A stretch of DNA of 64,000 nucleotides from Oceanicella sp. SM1341 (lineage in GTDB: Bacteria > Pseudomonadota > Alphaproteobacteria > Rhodobacterales > Rhodobacteraceae): NCBI RefSeq assembly GCF_003448965.1, contig NZ_QRGC01000015.1, positions 62,001 through 126,000 of the forward strand, written 5' to 3'. The notes beneath the pieces are model-generated. The model searched no databases and was not told where the DNA came from. It saw only the letters and a program-made list of their open reading frames with translations. How positions within the stretch are numbered: the first letter of the stretch is position 1; the number at the start of each line of letters is the position of its first letter. This document shows positions 1 through 8,716 of this stretch, piece by piece. A program made the position numbers and the translations under genes.

Positions 1-1188
1 AAGCCGCGCATCCCGGTGGCTGCGGTGAACCACGAGACCGGCGCGCGCCTGATCGCGGCGGCCGCGGAGGGCGCCGAGGCCACCCTGCGCACCGAGATGC
101 AGGAGGGCTGGTTCGAGCAGGCGATCCCGGTGGCCGAGATCCGCGGCGCCGCGGAGCCGGAGAAATTCGTGCTGCTGCACGGGCATTACGATTCGTGGGA
201 CGTGGGCGTGGGCGACAATGCCACGGGCGACGCCACCATGCTCGAATGCGCCCGCCTGCTGTGGGAAAACCGCGACAGCCTGCATCGCTCGGTGCGAATC
301 GCCTGGTGGCCGGGCCATTCCACCGGCCGCTACGCCGGCTCCACCTGGTTTGCCGACGCCTTCGCCATCGACCTCGACGAGAACTGCGTGATGCAGGTGA
401 ACTGCGACAGCCCCGGCTGCCGCTGGGCCACCTCCTACCACCAGACCACGGCGATGGCCGAAACCTTCCCCCTCGTGCGCGAGGTGATCGAGACCGTGGC
501 CGGCCAGACCCCGGTGTTCAAGCGGCCCAACCAGGCGGGCGACTACTCGTTCAACAACATCGGCCTGTCGAGCTTCTTCATGCTCTCCTCCACCATGCCC
601 GACGCGCTGCGCGAGGAGAAAGGCTACTACGCCGTGTCCGGTTGCGGCGGCAACATCGCCTGGCACACCGAGAACGACACGCTGGAGATCGCCGACCGCG
701 ACGTGCTGAAGACCGACATCGGCATCTACCTGCTGTGCATCTGGACGCTGGCGACCGAGCCCTACCTGCCGGTGGCCTGGCGCGGCATCACCGCGGAATT
801 CGCCGCCACGGTGGCGCGCTACGCGGAGGCCGCGGGGGCCGAGCTCGACCTCGGGCCCGCGGCCGAGGCCGTGGCCGGGCTCGACGCGGCGCTCGAGGCC
901 TTCGAGGCCGCGGTGGCCGGGGGCCGGCTGGCGCCGGTGCAGGCGAATGCGGTGACCACCGGGCTCGCCCGGATCCTGGTGCCGCTCAACTACACCTCGG
1001 CGCCGCGCTTCGCGCATGACCCGGCGGTGACGAGCCACCCGCTGCCGGCGATCGAGATCGTCACGCGCCTCGACGAGTTCACCGGCGAGCGGCGCGGCTT
1101 CGCCCTCACCCAGGCGCTGCGCGGGCGCAACCGCACCGTCGCCGCCCTGCGCGCCGCCACCCGGCTGGTGGAGGCGGCAACCGCCTGA
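1..1188 (+). CDS. M28-family peptidase-like protein, 5' end cut off
   Basis: The reading frame is open to the first base of the window, so the N-terminus lies upstream. The protein resembles zinc aminopeptidases of family M28: it has HGHYDSWD, a GVGDNATGDAT segment, NCDSPG and a final WHTENDT, which match the positions of most M28 metal ligands. The usual GEE segment with the catalytic and metal-binding glutamates is replaced by PGHSTGRYAGS, so either chemistry differs or another residue substitutes. The following leftward operon also encodes peptidases and hydantoinase subunits, which suggests a shared theme of amide or peptide breakdown. The substrate cannot be read from the sequence. Confidence 0.8.
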   Translation, partial: KPRIPVAAVNHETGARLIAAAAEGAEATLRTEMQEGWFEQAIPVAEIRGAAEPEKFVLLHGHYDSWDVGVGDNATGDATMLECARLLWENRDSLHRSVRIAWWPGHSTGRYAGSTWFADAFAIDLDENCVMQVNCDSPGCRWATSYHQTTAMAETFPLVREVIETVAGQTPVFKRPNQAGDYSFNNIGLSSFFMLSSTMPDALREEKGYYAVSGCGGNIAWHTENDTLEIADRDVLKTDIGIYLLCIWTLATEPYLPVAWRGITAEFAATVARYAEAAGAELDLGPAAEAVAGLDAALEAFEAAVAGGRLAPVQANAVTTGLARILVPLNYTSAPRFAHDPAVTSHPLPAIEIVTRLDEFTGERRGFALTQALRGRNRTVAALRAATRLVEAATA

Positions 1189-1466
1189 CAGGTTCCGGCC
1201 GCGCCGTCACCGGCGCGGCCAAAGGCGAAGGCTATCGGTGCGGGGGAAGGCCGGCGGCGCACGCCCTCGCGCCAGCCGGCAGACCAAGACCAAGACCAAG
1301 ACCAAGACCAAGACCAAGACCAAGACCAAGACCAAGACCATCGGGGCCGGAGGAGGCCCGGGGTGCGCAACCCCGCGCCGGGCGGAAGCCCTTGGCGTTC
1401 GGCTTGACCGACACTGCCTTCGCCCCCCGGACAGCAAGCTGCACGGTGAGCCGGTGCCGGCGGGGC
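1189..1466. other. Convergent intergenic region
   Basis: This gap separates the rightward M28-like gene from the leftward hydantoinase operon. It holds the perfect hexanucleotide repeat annotated separately. Near its right end TGAGCC (1447-1452) and GGCTCA (1464-1469) form an inverted repeat that overlaps the hyuB stop codon and could be a weak terminator; no T-run follows. No supportable gene was seen. Confidence 0.6.
1281..1340. repeat. Perfect hexanucleotide tandem repeat, 10 x AGACCA
   Basis: Ten exact copies of AGACCA occupy 60 bases with no interruption, between two convergent genes. The tract is poorer in G+C than its surroundings. It is open in several frames (Thr-Lys repeats forward, Gly-Leu or Leu-Val type repeats in reverse), but no convincing gene covers it. 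Perfect short repeats of this length are prone to copy-number change by slippage. Confidence 0.97.
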
Positions 1467-3206
1467 TCAGCCCGCCAAGGCGCGGCGCAGGGCTTCGGTG
1501 CGGCTCTCGTCGATCTCCAGCGTGCCGGGGCGCAGGGCAACGGCGTAGTCCCGCTCCGCGGCTTCGCGCGTGATGTAGCCCGCGCGCAGGTCGCGGGCCA
1601 CGGCCTCGGGCGCGCGCTCATGTGCGGGGCCGAAGCCGCCGCCGCCGGGCTGGGCGAGGCGCACGAGATCGCCCTCGCGCAGGTCGGTCTGGCCGGCGCG
1701 GACAAAGCCGGGGCCGTCGTTCACCGAGATCGCGCCGCAGGCGCCGGGCCCGCCGCCGGAGAGGCCGGCCGCCGGCTCCACAAGCCGCCCGCCGCTCAGC
1801 GCGGCGCGCATCGGGCGCCCGGAGAGGCAGCGCAGCACGCTCTCCTGCCCCAGCCCGCCGCGCTGGCGGCCGGGGCCGCCGCTGTCCGCCAGCAGGCCGC
1901 GCCGCTCCACAAGGAAGGGCGCCTCGTGCTCGAACAGCTCCACCGAGGTGGAGGCGATATTGCCCGGAAACACCACCGCGCTCACCCCGTCGCGGTCGGC
2001 GAAGGCGCCCTGCCCGCCCTGCGCGTTGAAGATGGTCACGAAGGCCGTGCCGTCCTCCCGCTCGCCGGAGAGCTTCTGGATCCACAGCGGGTAGGTGCCC
2101 GAGGGCGCCATCACCCGCTCGGGCGCGATGCGGTGCAGCGCGCCCATGATCGCCTCCACCGTGAAGTAGGAGACGAGGCTACGGTACATGCCCGGCGCGG
2201 GGTAGACGGGGTTGAGCACCGTGCCCTCCGGCACGTCGACCACCACGGGCCGGAAGGCGCCGGCGTTGATCGGCAGGTCGGGGCAGAGCGTGGCGATGAA
2301 GGGAAACACGCAATAGGCCCGGGTGATGTTGAGCACCGCGTTGATCGGCTTCATCACCTGGGGCGAGGTGCCGGCGAAGTCGAGCCGGGCCTCGCCGTCC
2401 TTCAGGGTGAGACGCACGCGGATGCGCAGGCGCTCGCCGGCGTCGTCGGTGAGCTCGTGGCGCACCTCATTCACCACCTCGCCCTCCGGCAGCCGGGCGA
2501 TGGCGGCGCGCAGGGCGGCCTCGGAATGGGCCGAGACCCGGTCGGCCAGCGGCTCCAGCGCGTCGAGGCCGAAGTCGCGCATCATCCGTTTGAGCCCCTC
2601 GGCGCCCACGTGGTTGGCCGCGATCTGGGCGCGGATGTCGCCGATGATCTTCTCGGGCATGCGCACGTTGCGCACGATGAGCCGGTAGAGCGCCTCGTTC
2701 TCGCGGCCCGCCTCCACCAGCTTGCTCACCGGGATGATGAGGCCTTCCTCGTAGACGTCGCGCGCGTCGGTGGCGCCGAGGCGGCCGCCCATGTCGGCAT
2801 GATGGGCGCAGGTGCAGGCGAAACCGCTGAGCCGGCCGTCGAGGAACACCGGGGTTGCGATGAACACGTCCGGCGCGTGGCCGGCGCCGATCCAGGGGTC
2901 GTTGCAGATCAGCACGTCGCCCTCGGCGAGGGTGCCGGCCGGGTAGACGCGCAGCATGTCCTGCAGCACGGTGGGGGTGGAGCCCGCCTGCCCCGGCGTG
3001 CACTGGGTGGATTGCGCCAGCATGCGGCCGCGGGCGTCGTAGAGGCTGCAGGCATAGTCGTGGTTGTCGCGCACCACGAGGGAGAAGGCGGTCTTCACCA
3101 GCGTGGTGGCGATCTCGTCGGCCACCGAGACGAGGCGCGACCAGATGACCTGGAAGGCCACGGCGTCCATGCCGCTGTCGAAACCGGCGCTGCGGATCTC
3201 GTTCAT
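1467..3206 (-). CDS. hyuB: Hydantoinase B / 5-oxoprolinase beta-type subunit
   Basis: This 579-residue protein belongs to the HyuB (N-methylhydantoinase/acetone carboxylase beta/oxoprolinase C-terminal) family, which pairs with HyuA for ATP-dependent ring opening of hydantoins or 5-oxoproline. Family features include the N-terminal VSVADEIATTLVKTAFS and RDNHDYACSLYD segments, NDPWIGAGHAPD, and a glycine-rich C-terminal PGGGGFGP. The ATG start overlaps the hyuA stop codon as ATGA, so the two are translationally coupled. It is the last gene of the operon beginning near 7811. The exact cyclic substrate is not predictable. Confidence 0.93.
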   Translation of the reverse strand: MNEIRSAGFDSGMDAVAFQVIWSRLVSVADEIATTLVKTAFSLVVRDNHDYACSLYDARGRMLAQSTQCTPGQAGSTPTVLQDMLRVYPAGTLAEGDVLICNDPWIGAGHAPDVFIATPVFLDGRLSGFACTCAHHADMGGRLGATDARDVYEEGLIIPVSKLVEAGRENEALYRLIVRNVRMPEKIIGDIRAQIAANHVGAEGLKRMMRDFGLDALEPLADRVSAHSEAALRAAIARLPEGEVVNEVRHELTDDAGERLRIRVRLTLKDGEARLDFAGTSPQVMKPINAVLNITRAYCVFPFIATLCPDLPINAGAFRPVVVDVPEGTVLNPVYPAPGMYRSLVSYFTVEAIMGALHRIAPERVMAPSGTYPLWIQKLSGEREDGTAFVTIFNAQGGQGAFADRDGVSAVVFPGNIASTSVELFEHEAPFLVERRGLLADSGGPGRQRGGLGQESVLRCLSGRPMRAALSGGRLVEPAAGLSGGGPGACGAISVNDGPGFVRAGQTDLREGDLVRLAQPGGGGFGPAHERAPEAVARDLRAGYITREAAERDYAVALRPGTLEIDESRTEALRRALAG

Positions 3207-5257
3207 TCCATGCTCCCGGGGTCGATTTCCACCCAGCCGCGGGGGTTGCGGCGGGCGGTGGCGCCGGTGCCGAGATGCACCGTGGCGCCGTCCTGCACGA
3301 GAAGGGCGGGGCCGGCGACCTCGGCCTCCGGCCCGTCGAAATCCACCACCCGGTGCGGCACGAAACCGCCGGAGGCACTGTCCCAGGCGAGGCGCTCGCG
3401 CGCGGGCGCGGCGCGGGCCGGGCGGGCGGCGAAGCGCGGGCCGGGCCGGGCGGCCTCGGAGACGAGGCGCAGGGTGACCAGCTCGGGCTCGAGGTCGTCA
3501 TAGGCATAGCCGTAGGCGGCGCGGTAGGCGGCGGCGAAGGCGCGGGACACGGCGGCGGGCGCGGTGTCCTCCAGCCGCACGCGCAGCTGGTGGCCCTGGC
3601 CGACATAGCGCATCTCGGCATAGAGCCGGTGCGAAAGGGCAGCACCCGGCGCGGCGAGGGAGACCACGGCATCGGCCTCGGCGGCGAGCTCGGCAAACTC
3701 GCGTGCGAGAGTCTCCGCGTCGAGTGCGGCGAGGCGGGCGGGCCGGCTGCGCGACACTTCGAAGGTGGGCGGGGCCATGAGGAAGCCGAGGGCGGAGAAG
3801 GCCCCGGCCGCGGCGGGCACCAGCACTTTCGGCACATGCAGGCGGCGGGCCACCTCCACCGCGTGCAGCGGGCCGCCGCCGCCGAAGGCCACGAGGGCGG
3901 CGCGGGCGATGTCGCCGCCGCGCTCGGCCACGTACATGCGCGCGGCGCGGGCCATGTTCTCGTTCACCACGCCGAGGATGGCGACGGCAGCCTCCGTGGC
4001 GGTGAGGCCGAGCGGTTCGCCCACGTCGCGCAGGATGGCGGCGCGGGCGGCCTCCGCGTCGAGCCGGATGCCGCCGGCGCCGAACTCGGCCGGGTCGAGA
4101 TAGCCCAGCAGCAGGTTCGCGTCGGTCACGGTGGCGCGGGTGCCGCCGCGGCCGTAGCAGGCGGGCCCGGGGTCGGCCGCGGCACTCTCGGGGCCGATGG
4201 TAAGGAAGCCGAGCGCGCTCACCCCCGCCACCGAGCCGCCGCCGGCGCCGATCTCGATCAGGTCGACCGTGGGCACCGCGAGCGGCGTGCCACTGCCGCG
4301 CTTGAAACGGTGCACCCGGTCGACCTCGTAGGCGCGGGTGACCGGCAGCTCGCCGCCCTCGATGAGGCAGGTCTTCGCCGTGGTGCCGCCCATGTCGAAG
4401 GCGAGCACGCTGTCGAGCCCGGCCTCCGCCGCCAGTGCGCGGGCCGCGAGCACGCCGCCCACCGGGCCGGATTCGGCCAGCCGCACCGGTGCGGCGCGGG
4501 CGGTGCGCGCGGTGATCACCCCGCCGCTCGACTGCATCAGCAGGAAGGCGCGGCGGTAGGCGCGCTCCGCCAGCCCCTCCTCCAGCCGGCCGAGGTAGCG
4601 GTCGACCGGCGGGCGGACGTAGGCGTTGATCGCGGTGGTGGAGAAACGCTCGTATTCCTGGATCTCGGGCAGCACGTCGGAGGAGAGCGAGACCTCCATG
4701 TCGAGCCCGAGGGCCCGGGCCTCCGCCGCCACGGCCTGCTCATGCGCGGGGTTGGCGTAGGAATGCAGCAGGCAGACCGCCACCGAGCGCACGCCCTCGG
4801 CGGCGAGTTCGGACAGCACGCGGCGGATTTCGGCGGGGTCGAGCGGGGCATGCTCCGCCCCGTCCTGGCGCAGGCGGCCGGCAATCTCGCGGCGCAGGTG
4901 GCGCGGCACGAGCGGCGCGGGAAACACCTGGCGGATGTCGTAGATGTCGTAGCGGATCTCGCGGCGGGTCTCGAGCACGTCGCGGAAGCCTTCGTTGGTG
5001 ATCAGCGCCGTGGGGGCGCCCTTGCGCTCGATGATGGCGTTGATCACCAGCGTGGTGCCGTGGATGAGCGCCTCCAGCCCGTCGAGCAGGCCGGGCCGCT
5101 CGGCCTCCAGCGCCGCGATCCCCTCCAGCACCCCGCGCTCGGGCGCGCGGGGGGTGGTGGGCACCTTGCGCATGGTCACGGCACCCGTATCGCCATCGTA
5201 GAGGATGAAATCGGTGAAGGAGCCGCCGACATCGCAGCCCAGCCGCAACAGGCTCAT
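3203..5257 (-). CDS. hyuA: Hydantoinase A / 5-oxoprolinase alpha-type subunit
   Basis: This 684-residue protein is a HyuA-type ATPase subunit of the actin/hexokinase fold. It begins with LGCDVGGSFTDF (residues 6-17), carries QSSGGV and FDMGGTTAKT (about residue 287) nucleotide-binding segments, and GGGGPLH near the C-terminus. With HyuB it should form an ATP-dependent hydantoinase or oxoprolinase acting in the cytoplasm. The start at 5257 was chosen because its ATG overlaps the stop of the upstream M20 gene as ATGA. The open frame continues further upstream in shadow of that gene but without family similarity. Confidence 0.93.
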   Translation of the reverse strand: MSLLRLGCDVGGSFTDFILYDGDTGAVTMRKVPTTPRAPERGVLEGIAALEAERPGLLDGLEALIHGTTLVINAIIERKGAPTALITNEGFRDVLETRREIRYDIYDIRQVFPAPLVPRHLRREIAGRLRQDGAEHAPLDPAEIRRVLSELAAEGVRSVAVCLLHSYANPAHEQAVAAEARALGLDMEVSLSSDVLPEIQEYERFSTTAINAYVRPPVDRYLGRLEEGLAERAYRRAFLLMQSSGGVITARTARAAPVRLAESGPVGGVLAARALAAEAGLDSVLAFDMGGTTAKTCLIEGGELPVTRAYEVDRVHRFKRGSGTPLAVPTVDLIEIGAGGGSVAGVSALGFLTIGPESAAADPGPACYGRGGTRATVTDANLLLGYLDPAEFGAGGIRLDAEAARAAILRDVGEPLGLTATEAAVAILGVVNENMARAARMYVAERGGDIARAALVAFGGGGPLHAVEVARRLHVPKVLVPAAAGAFSALGFLMAPPTFEVSRSRPARLAALDAETLAREFAELAAEADAVVSLAAPGAALSHRLYAEMRYVGQGHQLRVRLEDTAPAAVSRAFAAAYRAAYGYAYDDLEPELVTLRLVSEAARPGPRFAARPARAAPARERLAWDSASGGFVPHRVVDFDGPEAEVAGPALLVQDGATVHLGTGATARRNPRGWVEIDPGSME

Positions 5258-6375
5258 TCCAGCGTCTCGAGCAGCCGGCGCAGCAGGTCGCGGCGCGGCT
5301 CGAGCGAGGAGATGAAGAGCTGCTCGTAATCGGTGTGGCCGCCGAGCCCGTCGACCCCCAGCCCGTCGAGCGTGGGGGCGAGCATGGCGGTGAAATTGCC
5401 GTCGCTGCCGCCGCCGGTCTTGAGCCCCTCCAGCGCGAAGCCGATGCCGGCGGCAAGGCCCTTCGCGGTCTCGAACAGGGCGGCGATCTCGGGGGTGGTC
5501 TCGTAGGCGGGGCGGTTGATGCCCCCGGTCACCTCCATGGTCACGTCGGCGTCTTCCGGGGCGAGGGCGGCGACGAAGGCCTCCACCTCCTCCTGCGCCT
5601 CGAGGTCGGGCACGCGCACGTCCACCGCCATCCAGGCCTCGGCGGCGACCACGTTCACCCCGCTGCCGCCGGAGATCATGCCGACGTTGGCGGTGATGCC
5701 GCGCGCGTAGTCGGTGAGGGCGTGGAAGCGCAGCGCCAGCCGGGCGATCTCGGCAATGGCGCTGCGGCCGTCCTCGTGGCGCGCGCCGGAATGGGCGGCG
5801 CGGCCGAAGGTGCGGATCTCGTAGCGCATCACCCCCTTGCGGGCGATGACGATCTTGCCGCCCTCGCGCGCGGGCTCGGTGACCAGCACGTATTTCGAGG
5901 CCCGCGCCAGGCTGGTGATCAGCGCCTCGGAGGTGGGGCTGCCGATCTCCTCGTCGGACACGAAGAGATGGGTGACCGGCAGGCCCGCCCCGCCCTGCGC
6001 GAGCTCGGCCACCGCCTGCATGGCGAGATAGGCACCGCCCTTCATGTCGTAGATGCCGGGGCCGAAGGCGAGATCGCCCTCGGTGCGGAAGGGAAAGCGC
6101 GCCAGCGTGCCGCGCGGGTGCACCGTGTCCATGTGGCTGAGCACGAGGATGCCCGGCGCGTTCTCCTGCCGGCCCCAGGGCGCGCGGACCACGAGATGAT
6201 CGCCCAGCCCGTCGCGGCCGGGCACGCGCTCCACCTCCGCCCCGATGGCGGTGTAATCGGCGGTGATGCGGTCCGCGAGTGCGTTCACCCCGGCGGCATC
6301 GGCGGTGTGGCTCTCGATCTCCACCCAGGCGCGGATGCCCTCCAGCAGCTCGGCGGCGGTCTTCTTGCGGCTCAT
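5254..6375 (-). CDS. M20-family metallopeptidase (glutamate carboxypeptidase-like)
   Basis: This 373-residue protein is an M20 metallopeptidase of the carboxypeptidase G2/ArgE/DapE type. Visible metal-site motifs are SHMDTVHPRG (His81, Asp83), FGPGIYDMKGG, and VSDEEIGSPTSE with the catalytic glutamate pair; a GGGSDGNFTA and GLGGHTDYE segment supplies the last ligand region. Such enzymes cleave C-terminal glutamate, N-carbamoyl or N-acyl groups from amino acids. Both ends overlap neighbours as ATGA, so it is tightly coupled to the second M20 gene upstream and hyuA downstream. Processing of N-carbamoyl products released by the hydantoinase is a reasonable inference. Confidence 0.9.
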   Translation of the reverse strand: MSRKKTAAELLEGIRAWVEIESHTADAAGVNALADRITADYTAIGAEVERVPGRDGLGDHLVVRAPWGRQENAPGILVLSHMDTVHPRGTLARFPFRTEGDLAFGPGIYDMKGGAYLAMQAVAELAQGGAGLPVTHLFVSDEEIGSPTSEALITSLARASKYVLVTEPAREGGKIVIARKGVMRYEIRTFGRAAHSGARHEDGRSAIAEIARLALRFHALTDYARGITANVGMISGGSGVNVVAAEAWMAVDVRVPDLEAQEEVEAFVAALAPEDADVTMEVTGGINRPAYETTPEIAALFETAKGLAAGIGFALEGLKTGGGSDGNFTAMLAPTLDGLGVDGLGGHTDYEQLFISSLEPRRDLLRRLLETLE

Positions 6376-7811
6376 GCGGTCTCTCCTTCGCTCTCGCCAA
6401 TGTCCCAGAACAGCCCGGCCATGATCGACAGGCCCTCGCGCAGGATCGGCACCAGCACGTGCTCGTCCGGCCCGTGCTGGCGGCAGCCGCCGTAGGAATG
6501 CGGGATCCAGATCACCGGGCAGCCGAGGTGGCGGGCGAAGATCTCGCTCGGCAGCCCGCCCGAGGAATTGGGCATCAGCGTGGGGCGCGTGCCCATGGTG
6601 CGGGTGACGCTGGCGAGCACGCGCTCCACCCAGGGGTTTTCGGGGTCGGTGCGCCAGGCAGGGAAGCGGTTTGCCCGCCGGTCGGTGATCTCGACCTGGT
6701 GGAAGCCGCGGGCGTCGAGATGCGCGCGCAGGGCGGGCAGGAAGCCTTCCGCATCCACATCCGCGGTGTGGCGGATCTGGCAGGTGGCGCGGGCGTCGGG
6801 CTGCACGCCGTTCACCGGGTTTTCCGGCCGGCCGGTGAGAAAGGCAAGCACGATGAAACTGGTCCAGCCATACATCTTCTCGGCCACGGTGAGCCCGGGC
6901 TCGCCCCAGTCGTCGGGCATCTTCAGGCTCGGGTCGGAGGGGTCGACCGTGATGCCGGCCAGCGCCGCCTTCACCTTCGGCGGGATGGCCTTCGGCAGCC
7001 ATTGAGGGATGAGGATCTGCCCGCGCGGCGAGGTGATGGAGGCGAGCGCCTGCGCCAGGATCACCCCGGGGTCTTCCAGCACGCCGCCCCAATGGCCGGA
7101 ATGGCGGCTGCCCTCGCGCAGCGAGATGGTGAGGTCGAAGGCCACGGCGCCGCGGTTTCCCAGCTTCACGTCCACCTTGTCGCGCTCGAGGCGCGGGCCG
7201 TCGGAGGCGAGCAGCAGGTCGCAGGAGAGAGCCGCCGCCTCGGTCTCCAGCAGGGCGTCGAGGCCGACGGAGCCGATCTCCTCGCTGGTCTCGATCAGCA
7301 TCTTCGCGTTGAACCCCAGCGCCCCGCGCGCCGCAATCACCGCGCCGAGCGCCTCTATCACGATGGCATGCTGGCCCTTGTTGTCGGCGGTGCCGCGGCC
7401 GTACCAGCGCTCGCCCTCCACGGTGATGCGCCAGGGGTCGAGCCCCGCGCGCCACTGCTCGGGGATGCCGCGCACCACGTCGCCGTGGCCGTAGGTGAGC
7501 AGCGTGGGCAGGTGGTGGCCCTCGTGCCGCTCGGCGATCAGGAAGGGCCCGCCGCCGGGCACCGGATTGGGCAGGATGCGGCAGGAGAAGCCAAGGGCGC
7601 TGAGCGCCGGGGCGATCTCTTCCTCCAGGTAGCGCTGCAGGTCGGGCAGGCGCGAGGGCTCCTGGCTCTCGGTCGGGATCGCCACGCGGCGGCGCAGGAT
7701 CTCGAGGAAGCGGCCGTCGTCCACCAGCTCCGCCGCACCGGCAACGGCCCCGGCCCGCCCGCTCATGACCGGCTGCGGAGGTGGCGGGGGCGCGGGGGTC
7801 GGCTCGGGCAC
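6372..7811 (-). CDS. M20-family dipeptidase-like peptidase
   Basis: This protein of up to 479 residues is the first gene of the M20-M20-hyuA-hyuB operon. M20 motifs are GHGDVVRG (His109, Asp111), WYGRGTADNKGQ and ETSEEIGS, followed by the dimerisation domain and a C-terminal PHSYGG segment. It resembles the longer M20 dipeptidase/ArgE-like branch. The GTG at 7811 has GAGAGA upstream; an internal ATG at 7766 (MSGRAGAV) is an alternative that would remove the proline-rich N-terminus. A palindromic operator candidate lies 38-50 bases upstream of the GTG. Confidence 0.88.
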   Translation of the reverse strand: MPEPTPAPPPPPQPVMSGRAGAVAGAAELVDDGRFLEILRRRVAIPTESQEPSRLPDLQRYLEEEIAPALSALGFSCRILPNPVPGGGPFLIAERHEGHHLPTLLTYGHGDVVRGIPEQWRAGLDPWRITVEGERWYGRGTADNKGQHAIVIEALGAVIAARGALGFNAKMLIETSEEIGSVGLDALLETEAAALSCDLLLASDGPRLERDKVDVKLGNRGAVAFDLTISLREGSRHSGHWGGVLEDPGVILAQALASITSPRGQILIPQWLPKAIPPKVKAALAGITVDPSDPSLKMPDDWGEPGLTVAEKMYGWTSFIVLAFLTGRPENPVNGVQPDARATCQIRHTADVDAEGFLPALRAHLDARGFHQVEITDRRANRFPAWRTDPENPWVERVLASVTRTMGTRPTLMPNSSGGLPSEIFARHLGCPVIWIPHSYGGCRQHGPDEHVLVPILREGLSIMAGLFWDIGESEGETA

Positions 7812-7848
7812 ATGCTGTCTCTCGTTTCAAACCACTATTTCATCAGTT

Positions 7849-7861
7849 GAAACCGTGTTTC
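7849..7861. promoter_or_regulatory. Putative IclR operator before the M20-hyu operon
   Basis: GAAACCGTGTTTC is an inverted repeat of GAAAC/GTTTC around a 3-base centre. The same 13-base element in opposite orientation (GAAACACGGTTTC) occurs at 8704-8716 upstream of the neighbouring iclR gene. A further GTTTC half-site lies at 7824-7828. Size and symmetry fit IclR-family operators; the regulator assignment is inferred from adjacency. Confidence 0.7.
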
Positions 7862-7897
7862 GAATGAGACTCAAGGAAAAACTGCACCCCGGGGAGC

Positions 7898-8671
7898 TCA
7901 GCTTGCCATGAACGGCGCGCCCCCCCAGCCGAGCATGGCCGAAAGACGGTGCGAGGCGCTCACCACCGCGTCGAGCACCTCGCGCTGCGCCTCGCCGCTC
8001 ATCCGGTCGCTCGAGCCGGTGACGGAGAGCGCCGCCACCACCTCGCCGGACTGGTTGCGCACCGGGGCAGCGGCGGAGCAGGTGTTGTAGTCGAGCTCGC
8101 TCTCCGACACGGTCCAGCCATCGCGGCGGATGGTGGCGAGGGCCGCGCGCAGGCTGTCGCCGTCCTTCAGCGTGTTGGTGGTGAAGCCGGTCATCGGCCC
8201 GGCGGCGACCTGGTCGATCACCTCCTCGGGCGCGAAGGCGAGCAGCACCTTGGGCCCGCCGCCGGCATAGAGCGGCCCGCGCCGGCCCACCTCGGCGAAG
8301 ATGCGCTGCGGGTTCGGCGCGCTGCGCAGCGACACGCAGATGCTGCACAGACCGTCGCGGATCAGCAGCAGCACGTTCTGCTCGGTCTTCTCGCCGAGCT
8401 CGCGCATGAAGGGCTGCGCCGAGGTCACGAGGCGCGACTGCCGGCGCGCCTGGTCGCCCAGCAACATCGCCCGATGGCCCAGCGAATAGGTGCGCCGCTC
8501 CGCATCCTTCGCCACGAAGCCGCGCTGCTCCAGGGTATAGAGCAACCGGAAGGTAAGACTTTTGGTGTTGCCCGTGCGCTCCGCGAGGTCCGAGACACCC
8601 GCGCCCGGCAGGTCCACCAGCGCCTCCAGAAGGCCGATCGCACGGTCGACCGCCGAGATCGTGTAGTCCAC
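7898..8671 (-). CDS. IclR-family transcriptional regulator
   Basis: This 257-residue protein has an N-terminal winged helix (residues 5-65, including LAERTGNTKSLTFRLLYTLE) and a C-terminal IclR effector-binding domain (LLIRDGLCSICV, ...AAAPVRNQSGEVVAALSVTG). The GTG at 8671 is preferred because AGGGAGG stands just upstream and it gives the usual family length; the frame is open further upstream without similarity. It is transcribed in the same direction as the M20-hyu operon and lies directly upstream of it. The shared palindrome before iclR and before the operon suggests autoregulation plus control of the operon by a hydantoin- or amino-acid-related effector. Confidence 0.92.
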   Translation of the reverse strand: MDYTISAVDRAIGLLEALVDLPGAGVSDLAERTGNTKSLTFRLLYTLEQRGFVAKDAERRTYSLGHRAMLLGDQARRQSRLVTSAQPFMRELGEKTEQNVLLLIRDGLCSICVSLRSAPNPQRIFAEVGRRGPLYAGGGPKVLLAFAPEEVIDQVAAGPMTGFTTNTLKDGDSLRAALATIRRDGWTVSESELDYNTCSAAAPVRNQSGEVVAALSVTGSSDRMSGEAQREVLDAVVSASHRLSAMLGWGGAPFMAS

Positions 8672-8703
8672 AGTGATCCTCCCTCGATAGGCTTCGCCAG
8701 CCC

Positions 8704-8716
8704 GAAACACGGTTTC
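8704..8716. promoter_or_regulatory. Putative IclR autoregulatory operator
   Basis: GAAACACGGTTTC is the reverse complement of the element at 7849-7861 and lies 33-45 bases upstream of the iclR start codon. Finding the same palindrome only at these two flanking positions supports one regulator controlling both. Confidence 0.7.

Noticed and set aside
1238-1573. Open frames with Thr-Lys or Leu-Val repeats over the AGACCA tract
   Set aside because: The repeat has a length divisible by three and no stop in several frames, so it lengthens any frame crossing it. None of these frames has a family match or ribosome-binding site.
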